Notes under the pieces: model-generated
What the model saw: only the letters and a program-made list of their open reading frames with translations
What the model was told of the DNA's origin: nothing
Database searches by the model: none
NCBI RefSeq assembly: GCF_001648175.1
Contig: NZ_CP015243.1
Location: 4,278,001-4,342,000 of the forward strand
Reading direction: 5' to 3'
From: Halotalea alkalilenta
GTDB taxonomy: Bacteria; Pseudomonadota; Gammaproteobacteria; Pseudomonadales; Halomonadaceae
DNA length: 64,000 nucleotides
Translations under genes and position numbers: made by a program
Part shown: in pieces, positions 55,213-64,000 of the stretch
Layout: each line of letters begins with the position of its first letter
Numbering within the stretch: the stretch's first letter is position 1

Positions 55213-56435
55213 GCGCCTTGATCATCAACAATGCGCGCGTCGGCCACGAACCGATTCCGAGCTCGCTGTACGTCGAGGACGGGCGTTTCGTCGAAGCGCT
55301 GGGCCGTGAGGCTACTGCCTGCGAGACCCTCGATCTCGAAGGTCGGCTGCTGCTGCCGGGACTGGTCGAAACCCACATCCATCTGGACAAGGCCTGCATC
55401 ATGCAGCGCTGCCAGTTGCAGGCCGGCACACTGGCCGAGGCCGTGCGGCAGACCCGCGCGGCGAAGGCGGAATTCACCGAGGAGGACGTCTATCGACGGG
55501 GCGCTCAGGTGCTGGAAAAGGCCATCCTGCAGGGCACCACGCACATGCGCACCCACGTCGAACTGGATCCGCAGATCGGTCTGATCGGCTTCAATGCGAT
55601 TCGTCGCTTGCAGGCCGATTACGCCTGGGCGATCACCCTGGATATCTGCGTGTTTCCCCAAGAAGGCATGCTCAACAACCCGGGCACCGAGGAATTGCTG
55701 CGCTTCGGTCTGGAAAACGGCGCGACGGTATTGGGAGGCTGCCCTTACACCGACAGCGATCCACTGGGGCAGATCGAGCGTCTATTCGAACTGGCGGTGG
55801 AGTACGGCTGTGACCTGGACCTCCATCTGGATTTCGACCTCAACCCCGAAGGCATGACCGTCGCACACGTGGCGCGCTGCACCGAGCAGCACGACTGGAG
55901 CGGGCGCGTGACCATCGGCCATGTCACCAAGCTGTCGGCACTGCCCAAGGAAACCTTGATTCCCCTGGGTAGCCGCCTGGCCGAGGTCGGCGTACAGGTG
56001 ACTTGCCTGCCGAGCACCGATTTGTTCCTGATGGGTCGCGAGCACTTCCACAACAAGCCCCGTGGCTTGGCGCCGCTGGCGCATTTGCACGCTTGCGGGG
56101 TGACGTGTTCGGTATCGACCAACAACATCGGCAACCCATTCACGCCATACGGCGACGCGTCATTGGTACGCCAGGCCAACCTGTTCGCCAACGTCAGCCA
56201 GATGGGTACGGTGCCGGAACTGCTGCAATGCCTGGCGTGGGTATCGAGCGAATCGGCGCGAATGCTGCGCCTGCCGGACTACGGCCTGACGCCTGGCTGC
56301 TACGCCGACTTCATCGTCTTCGACGCCCCCTCGCCTGCTGCGGTGATTGGTGAAATCAGCGTGCCGTTAATGGGCTACAAACGCGGAAAGCGGACCTTCG
56401 AGCGGCCGCAAGGGAGATTGCTATTGCCCCGATAA
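55209..56435 (+). CDS. Cytosine-deaminase-like amidohydrolase
   Basis: Protein of 408 residues, metal-dependent amidohydrolase superfamily, closest in layout to cytosine deaminase CodA. Metal ligands are HIH (THIHLDK near residue 56), the His in DLHLDFD, the His in TIGHVTKLS and the late Asp in the NNIGNPFTPYGD region. The HLDK segment is typical of cytosine, isocytosine and related deaminases. It would act in the cytoplasm on the solute brought in by the ABC system, releasing ammonia. The exact substrate is unknown. Confidence 0.87.
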   Translation: MSALIINNARVGHEPIPSSLYVEDGRFVEALGREATACETLDLEGRLLLPGLVETHIHLDKACIMQRCQLQAGTLAEAVRQTRAAKAEFTEEDVYRRGAQVLEKAILQGTTHMRTHVELDPQIGLIGFNAIRRLQADYAWAITLDICVFPQEGMLNNPGTEELLRFGLENGATVLGGCPYTDSDPLGQIERLFELAVEYGCDLDLHLDFDLNPEGMTVAHVARCTEQHDWSGRVTIGHVTKLSALPKETLIPLGSRLAEVGVQVTCLPSTDLFLMGREHFHNKPRGLAPLAHLHACGVTCSVSTNNIGNPFTPYGDASLVRQANLFANVSQMGTVPELLQCLAWVSSESARMLRLPDYGLTPGCYADFIVFDAPSPAAVIGEISVPLMGYKRGKRTFERPQGRLLLPR

Positions 56436-56497
56436 TCAAGGGGGCACGCTGAGGGGTAGATCGACATCTACCGCCAATCCGCTACACGACGCTCTCG

Positions 56498-56521
56498 TGG
56501 AAGTGAGCTTGCTCACTTCCA
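56498..56521. terminator. Hairpin between the amidohydrolase and GntR genes
   Basis: TGGAAGTGAG/CTCACTTCCA with a CTTG loop, about 60 bases after the amidohydrolase stop. There is no T-tract. A second small stem (GTAGCCG/CGGCTAC, 56574-56589) follows. They probably end the two convergent units. Confidence 0.5.
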
Positions 56522-56601
56522 TGGGCATGTGCCCCGATTGAATTGGCGATTGACCAGATGAAGTGGCAGCACCGTAGCCGTCCGGCTACAGCTACGTTCG
56601 A

Positions 56602-57294
56602 TCACTCACTCAACGCCTGCTTGAGGTTGAACTCCGCAGGCGCTGCGGAGTTCAGCACTAGTTGCCCTTCCAGCTCCTCCAAGTGCTCGATCATCACCAC
56701 CACGGCTTTCTCATGGTCACCGTTTTCAAGAGCCGTGATGATCTGCTGATGCTCGTCCGAAGCGCAGGAAGGCACATCGTTACGCTGGTACAGCGCGACG
56801 ATCAGCGAGCTGCGCACCATCAGGTTGCCGAGGATGTCGCTGAGCACGCTGTTGCCGCAAATCGCTCCGAGCATCAGGTGAAACTCGCTCAGCTCACGCA
56901 CGATGGCGCGGCGATCGGTATCGTCAGTCGCCTTGCGCTCGTTGTTCATGTGGGCCGCCACGCGCTGGCGCTGTTCGCGCATGATCGCGGGTGTGATGGA
57001 TTCGACGATCGCCCGCTCGATGGCTCGCCGCGCACTGAAAATGTCCCGCGCTTCCTTGGCGGTAGGCTGGGCAACCATCGCCCCACGATTGGCCTCGATG
57101 GTCACCACTTTCTGCAGTGCCAGGCGCTGCAACGCGGCCTGGACATGGTTGCGATTGGCTTGCAGGGTCTCGACGATCTGCGCTTCGATCAGGCGCGTGC
57201 CGGGCGGCAGGCGATGCTGGGCAATCGCCCTGTACAACGCATCGAAGATGCGCTGAACCTCAAGCTGTTTGGCGGTGACAGTTCTCGAGCCCAT
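56602..57294 (-). CDS. GntR-family regulator with FCD domain
   Basis: Protein of 230 residues. The winged helix (about 12-80) contains LPPGTRLIEAQIVETLQANRNHVQAALQRL, and the C-terminal FCD ligand domain includes the SEFHLMLGAICGN metal or ligand His. Members are usually repressors released by the pathway substrate. It is convergent with the ABC-amidohydrolase operon and is the probable controller of the palindromes at 50573-50603. The ATG at 57294 has an AGGAAAGG site. Confidence 0.9.
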   Translation of the reverse strand: MGSRTVTAKQLEVQRIFDALYRAIAQHRLPPGTRLIEAQIVETLQANRNHVQAALQRLALQKVVTIEANRGAMVAQPTAKEARDIFSARRAIERAIVESITPAIMREQRQRVAAHMNNERKATDDTDRRAIVRELSEFHLMLGAICGNSVLSDILGNLMVRSSLIVALYQRNDVPSCASDEHQQIITALENGDHEKAVVVMIEHLEELEGQLVLNSAAPAEFNLKQALSE

Positions 57295-57497
57295 CCTTTC
57301 CTCATTTCTGCAGAGAACCTCACGCCACCCGCACAGCATTGGCGGTCAAGCCACGGGCGGCATTACCCCGCCAGCGCCCCTTACAGCACGGGACTCAGGC
57401 CTTGAGCCCCGGCTGAGTGAACCGTCCAATACTGGGGGTCAATTCGAAAGGCGGGGCTCTCCAAGGAAAACTTTACAGCTTTCGTTGAGGTGCTCTC

Positions 57498-58112
57498 TCA
57501 GAACGGAATCTCGTCGTCGAAGTCGTCGAAGCTACCCGGGTTCGGTGCGCCATTATTATTCTGCTGCGGGGCGCCATAGCCACCCTGCTGGGGGGCGTTG
57601 TTCGGCGCCGGGCGCGGCTGGCCGCCACCATGGGCCGGAGCGCGTGCCGCTTGGCCATAGTCCTGGCCGCCACCATAGCCGCCCTGCGGGGCGTCCTGTG
57701 GAGCACCGCCCCCCTGGTTGCCGCGCGGTTGATAACCGCCCTGACCACCCCCATTGTTAGGGTTGAAATCGCCGGCTCGGGAATCGAGCATCTGCATGTC
57801 GTTGGCGACGATCTCGGTGGAGTAGCGATCCTGGCCGTCCTGTCCCTGCCATTTGCGCGTCTGCAGGCGCCCTTCGATATAGAGTCGGGAGCCTTTCTTG
57901 ACGTACTGCTGGGCGATCTCGGCCAGCTTGTTGAACAGCACCACCGTGTGCCATTCGGTACGTTCCTGGCGCTGACCGCTCTGGCGGTCGTTCCAGGTGT
58001 CGGTGGTGGCCAGGCGCAGATTGCAGACCGGGTTGCCCGAGGGCAGGAAACGCACTTCAGGATCCTGACCGAGGTTGCCGATCAGGATCACTTTGTTCAC
58101 ACCGCGGGCCAT
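57498..58112 (-). CDS. ssb: Single-stranded DNA-binding protein
   Basis: Protein of 204 residues. The N-terminal OB fold (1-110) begins [19 protein letters not shown] and includes [18 protein letters not shown] Gly/Gln/Pro-rich linker of about 80 residues leads to the acidic tip DDFDDEIPF, which docks repair and replication proteins. It diverges from uvrA, a conserved arrangement. Confidence 0.97.
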   Translation of the reverse strand: MARGVNKVILIGNLGQDPEVRFLPSGNPVCNLRLATTDTWNDRQSGQRQERTEWHTVVLFNKLAEIAQQYVKKGSRLYIEGRLQTRKWQGQDGQDRYSTEIVANDMQMLDSRAGDFNPNNGGGQGGYQPRGNQGGGAPQDAPQGGYGGGQDYGQAARAPAHGGGQPRPAPNNAPQQGGYGAPQQNNNGAPNPGSFDDFDDEIPF

Positions 58113-58446
58113 ATCCGCTCTCCTCGATTGAAAATTCCTGGTTCACGCCTCAGGGCCGACCGTCGCACCAGCGCCCGGTCCTTCTGGCAAGCGCCTAAAA
58201 CCGCTCGCGCGCACGCTTGGCGTCGCGCCACTCGCTCGGGTCACGAGCTTGGTGCCTGGCATTCGCCGCTTGCCCCGAATCGCGCGGCAAGGCATGCACA
58301 ATTGAGTGGCGCGCCCTAAGGCTATCGGCGCATTTTAGCGTACTTGAACCCCTCGGCATACGCGCCGAGGGTCTTGGCCGCGTGACGTAAAGACGCCTGG
58401 GCCCGCTATGGCCTATAGTTACTCGCTTAACCCGTCAGAGGTCGCC
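58113..58446. other. Divergent ssb/uvrA intergenic region
   Basis: A 334-base gap. A GC-rich stem (CCCTCGGC at 58350-58357 with GCCGAGGG at 58364-58371) and a TATAGT box (58414-58419) upstream of uvrA are visible. I found no CTGT-N8-ACAG LexA box, although this pair is SOS-controlled in E. coli. Confidence 0.45.
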
Positions 58447-61299
<2,853 letters not shown>

Positions 61300-61306
61300 T
61301 GAAGAG

Positions 61307-61336
61307 CGGCGGCACAGCATCACGAGTGTGCCGCCG
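61307..61336 (+). terminator. Hairpin just after uvrA
   Basis: A 10-bp stem CGGCGGCACA/TGTGCCGCCG with a 10-base loop, 8 bases after the uvrA stop. No T-tract follows; it may act together with the hairpin at 61372. Confidence 0.45.
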
Positions 61337-61371
61337 ACTCGCTGGGTGATCGTCTCATCAGATGAAAGAAA

Positions 61372-61403
61372 AAAGCCGATTCGGGATGTCCCGAATCGGC
61401 TTT
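61372..61403 (-). terminator. Terminator of the rpsK-rpsD-rpoA-rplQ cluster
   Basis: A 15-bp perfect stem AAAGCCGATTCGGGA/TCCCGAATCGGCTTT with a two-base loop. On the minus strand it runs into TTTTTTCTTTC, 38 bases after the rplQ stop. It could also stop uvrA transcripts from the other side. Confidence 0.88.
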
Positions 61404-61441
61404 GATTACTGCTCGCGCCTGGTCAGCAAGGCGCGCGATGC

Positions 61442-61828
61442 TTACTCGTCGCCGGCGGCTTCAGCAGCTACCGGACGATCCACCAGCTCGACGTAAGCCA
61501 TCGGTGCGTTGTCGCCGGGGCGAAAACCGCACTTGAGGATGCGCACATAGCCGCCCGGACGGGTAGCATAGCGCGGACCCAGCTCACGGAAGAGCTTGCC
61601 CACCGCGGCGTCGGAACGCGTGCGGCTGAACGCCAGGCGCCGGTTGGCGACGCTGTCGCTCTTGGCCAGGGTGATCAGCGGCTCGATATGACGACGCAGT
61701 TCCTTGGCCTTGGGCAGGGTGGTTTTGATCAGTTCATGTTCGACCAGCGACACGCACATGTTCTTGAACATGGCATGGCGGTGCGCCGAATTCCTGTTGA
61801 GTTGACGACCACTCTTACGATGACGCAT
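61442..61828 (-). CDS. rplQ: 50S ribosomal protein L17
   Basis: Protein of 128 residues starting [17 protein letters not shown], the standard L17 N-terminus. [14 protein letters not shown] is the family C-terminal motif, followed by a short acidic tail. It is the last gene of the ribosomal alpha operon, 41 bases after rpoA. Confidence 0.98.
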   Translation of the reverse strand: MRHRKSGRQLNRNSAHRHAMFKNMCVSLVEHELIKTTLPKAKELRRHIEPLITLAKSDSVANRRLAFSRTRSDAAVGKLFRELGPRYATRPGGYVRILKCGFRPGDNAPMAYVELVDRPVAAEAAGDE

Positions 61829-61869
61829 GGTTGTGATTCCTTACCAATCTTGGACTCGAGTCACCCGTT

Positions 61870-62868
61870 TCAGGCGGAGGCCTTTTCGTCCTTCAGGCTC
61901 GCGGGCGGCCAATTTTCCAGCCTCATACCGAGCGACAAACCACGTGCCTCGAGCACGTCCTTGATTTCATTCAAGGACTTCTTGCCAAGGTTCGGCGTCT
62001 TCAGCAGCTCGACTTCGGTGCGCTGAATCAGATCGCCGATGTAGTAAATGTTCTCGGCCTTGAGGCAGTTGGCGCTGCGGACGGTCAACTCGAGATCGTC
62101 TACGGGGCGGAGCAGAATCGGATCGATCTGATCCTCTTCCTCCTCGACTTCCTGCTCTTTATCGGCTTCAAGATCGACGAAGGCAGCCAGCTGCTCCTGC
62201 AGAATGGTCGCGGAGCGGCGGATCGCCTCTTCGGGATCCAGGGTGCCATCGGTCTCCAGGTCGATCACGAGCTTGTCGAGGTCGGTACGCTGCTCTACGC
62301 GCGCAGACTCGACGGCGTAGGAAACGCGGCGAACCGGGCTGTAGGTCGCATCCAGTTGAAGACGGCCGATCGCTCGGGTTTCGTCTTCGTTCTGGGCACG
62401 GACGTCTGCCGGCTCGTAACCGCGACCACGCATGATGCGAAGCTTCATGTTGAGCTCGCCGCCATCGTTCAGGTGAGCGATGACGTGATCCGGATTGACG
62501 ATCTCGACATCGTGGCTGACGGCGATATCGCCGGCGGTCACGACGCCAGGGCCCTGCTTGTTCAGCGCCAGTTCAGCATCGTCGCGTCCGTGCATCTTGA
62601 TGGACACGTCTTTGAGGTTCAGGAGGATTTCGATGACATCTTCCTGAATGCCTTCGATGGCGCTGTACTCGTGCTCGACTCCTTGGATCTCAGCCTCTAC
62701 GACGGCACAGCCGGGCATCGAGGAGAGAAGGATGCGACGCAGAGCATTCCCCAGGGTATGACCGAAGCCGCGCTCGAATGGTTCGAGCACGATCTTCGCG
62801 TGATTCGCGTTGATCTCTTCGACCTTGATATCGCGAGGACGGAGAAACTCTGTCACTGAACGCTGCAT
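61870..62868 (-). CDS. rpoA: RNA polymerase subunit alpha
   Basis: Protein of 332 residues. The N-terminal assembly domain contains [25 protein letters not shown]. An acidic linker ([14 protein letters not shown]) joins it to the C-terminal domain that binds UP elements and activators ([35 protein letters not shown]). It lies in the rpsK-rpsD-rpoA-rplQ order. Confidence 0.98.
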   Translation of the reverse strand: MQRSVTEFLRPRDIKVEEINANHAKIVLEPFERGFGHTLGNALRRILLSSMPGCAVVEAEIQGVEHEYSAIEGIQEDVIEILLNLKDVSIKMHGRDDAELALNKQGPGVVTAGDIAVSHDVEIVNPDHVIAHLNDGGELNMKLRIMRGRGYEPADVRAQNEDETRAIGRLQLDATYSPVRRVSYAVESARVEQRTDLDKLVIDLETDGTLDPEEAIRRSATILQEQLAAFVDLEADKEQEVEEEEDQIDPILLRPVDDLELTVRSANCLKAENIYYIGDLIQRTEVELLKTPNLGKKSLNEIKDVLEARGLSLGMRLENWPPASLKDEKASA

Positions 62869-62932
62869 ATGAACACCTTTAGGCTGCCGAACGAATACTC
62901 GAAGTCTCTTACGAAGTTGACCACTCGAAGGA

Positions 62933-63553
62933 TTACTTGGAGTAGAGCTCGACGATCAGGTTTTCGTTGATGTCGGCAGACAGGTCTCCACGCTCGGGAA
63001 TGGCCTTGAACGTGCCTTCCATCTTCTTGGCATCGATTTCGATCCAAGGGATGTCGCCACGGTTGCCGGCAATTTCGAGGGCAGCCTGGATACGGCTCTG
63101 GTTCTTCGACTTCTCGCGTACGGAGATCACGTCACCAGTGGCGACCTTGAAGGACGCGACGTTAACGGTCTTGCCGTTGACGGCGATCGCCTTGTGGCTC
63201 ACCAGCTGGCGTGCTTCAGCGCGGGTAGCACCAAAGCCCATGCGGTAGACGACGTTGTCCAGGCGGGTTTCGAGCAGCTGAAGCAGAACTTCGCCGGTCG
63301 CACCCTTCTGGCTTGCTGCCTTTTTGTAGTAGTTGCGGAATTGCTTTTCCAGTACGCCGTACATGCGACGCACTTTCTGCTTTTCACGCAGCTGAGTACC
63401 GTAGTCGGAGAGACGCTGACGGCGCTGGCCATGCTGCCCCGGGGGCTGCTCGGCTTTGCATTTCTTCTCGAATGCGGTGACGCCGCTCTTGAGGAAGAGA
63501 TCGGTGCCTTCGCGACGAGACAGCTTGCATTTGGGTCCGGTATAACGTGCCAT
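62933..63553 (-). CDS. rpsD: 30S ribosomal protein S4
   Basis: Protein of 206 residues starting [16 protein letters not shown]. It organises 16S rRNA early in assembly and, in E. coli, represses its own operon. The S4 domain contains [24 protein letters not shown]. It lies 12 bases after rpsK; rpoA follows after 64 bases. Confidence 0.98.
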   Translation of the reverse strand: MARYTGPKCKLSRREGTDLFLKSGVTAFEKKCKAEQPPGQHGQRRQRLSDYGTQLREKQKVRRMYGVLEKQFRNYYKKAASQKGATGEVLLQLLETRLDNVVYRMGFGATRAEARQLVSHKAIAVNGKTVNVASFKVATGDVISVREKSKNQSRIQAALEIAGNRGDIPWIEIDAKKMEGTFKAIPERGDLSADINENLIVELYSK

Positions 63554-63565
63554 GAATCTGTCTCC

Positions 63566-63952
63566 TTATACGCGGCGTTTTTTCGGCGGACGGCAGCCGT
63601 TGTGAGGAACGGGCGTCGCGTCGGTGATGCTCTGTACGCGGAAGCCTGCGGCGTTGAGCGCACGCACGGCGGATTCACGGCCGGGTCCGGGACCCTTGAC
63701 CAGCACGTCTACGTTCTTCACTCCATACTCGGCTGCAGCGGTCGCTGCACGTTCGCTTGCTACTTGAGCCGCGAACGGGGTGCTCTTGCGAGAACCACGA
63801 AAACCCGAACCACCGGCAGTCGCCCATGCGAGCGCGTTGCCCTGGCGGTCTGTGATCGTCACGATCGTGTTGTTAAAAGAGGCGTGGATATGAGCGATCG
63901 CATCCACTACCTGCTTTTTAACCTTTTTACGGTTACTGCGCGGGTTAGCCAT
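63566..63952 (-). CDS. rpsK: 30S ribosomal protein S11
   Basis: Protein of 128 residues. [19 protein letters not shown] and the C-terminal [20 protein letters not shown] are S11 hallmarks. It lies on the 30S platform near the mRNA exit. The rpsM gene lies immediately upstream. Confidence 0.98.
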   Translation of the reverse strand: MANPRSNRKKVKKQVVDAIAHIHASFNNTIVTITDRQGNALAWATAGGSGFRGSRKSTPFAAQVASERAATAAAEYGVKNVDVLVKGPGPGRESAVRALNAAGFRVQSITDATPVPHNGCRPPKKRRV

Positions 63953-63986
63953 GTTTGGAAGTATCCTGGTGTTAACGCATCACGCG

Positions 63987-64000
63987 TTATTTGCGAATCG
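63987..64000 (-). CDS. rpsM: 30S ribosomal protein S13, last codons only
   Basis: The minus strand ends with codons for Ile-Arg-Lys and a TAA stop. S13 proteins of this group end in PIRK, and rpsM precedes rpsK in the conserved order. Only the extreme 3' end is inside the window, so the call rests on position. Confidence 0.65.

Noticed and set aside
57500..57760. Gly/Gln-rich repetitive coding in the ssb linker as a possible repeat element
   Set aside because: This is the normal disordered linker of SSB proteins, not a DNA repeat.
58113..58446. A possible LexA box between ssb and uvrA
   Set aside because: I looked for CTGT-N8-ACAG and close variants on both strands and found none.

Overview
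The window is a GC-rich chromosomal segment of a gammaproteobacterium, most likely a member of the Halomonadaceae or a close relative. This is inferred from gene order and protein character: rpsT-murJ-ribF-ileS-lspA-fkpB, rplU-rpmA-obgE-proB, the fabA-fabB pair, rapA, and rpsK-rpsD-rpoA-rplQ facing uvrA and ssb. No 16S gene is present, so the genus is not proven. There is no CRISPR array, no intact insertion sequence and no rRNA operon.

Layout. 1-4.6 kb: pgeF (cut by the window edge), rluD, bamD, nadE and a small PP0621-type gene. 4.6-6.7 kb: four minor type IV pilins, a pilV-pilW-pilX operon facing a FimT/GspH-like gene whose 3' end overlaps it. 6.8-13.8 kb: fkpB, lspA, ileS, ribF, murJ and rpsT, all on the minus strand. 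14-18.9 kb: proB, obgE, rpmA and rplU on the minus strand, then ispB and a tRNA-Pro(CGG) on the plus strand. 19-20.6 kb: a decayed patch behind the tRNA, with a short-chain dehydrogenase remnant, an alpha/beta hydrolase whose Tat leader appears frameshifted, and a stub reading frame. 20.6-21.4 kb: a hisN-type phosphatase.

21.9-31.4 kb holds the first catabolic island: a Tat-type solute-binding protein, two permeases, a fused double ATPase with a degenerate first ATPase domain, an M20/carbamoylase-type hydrolase, two choline-kinase-fold phosphotransferases and a DeoR-type regulator. I infer import of an amide-linked solute, hydrolysis, then phosphorylation of a product that could be the regulator's ligand. 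This is the best candidate for an undescribed system here.

31.4-49.7 kb mixes metabolic and core genes: purU, two small membrane proteins, an aromatic-amino-acid-type decarboxylase, a Tat/lipoprotein-targeted aminotransferase, a phosphorylcholine phosphatase, a cardiolipin-synthase-like phospholipase D protein, a membrane thioredoxin-like protein, rapA, a TIGR01777 epimerase, a small CbiX-type chelatase, a photolyase, fabA-fabB, plsC and an RmlD-like protein.

50-57.3 kb is the second catabolic island: a SnoaL-like protein, a branched-chain-type ABC importer in which the second permease and both ATPases are one polypeptide, a cytosine-deaminase-like amidohydrolase and a GntR/FCD regulator. 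Two copies of a TTGCTAGCAA-type palindrome 21 bp apart precede the importer and are probably its operator. 57.5-64 kb: ssb and uvrA (divergent), then the minus-strand rpsM(end)-rpsK-rpsD-rpoA-rplQ cluster.
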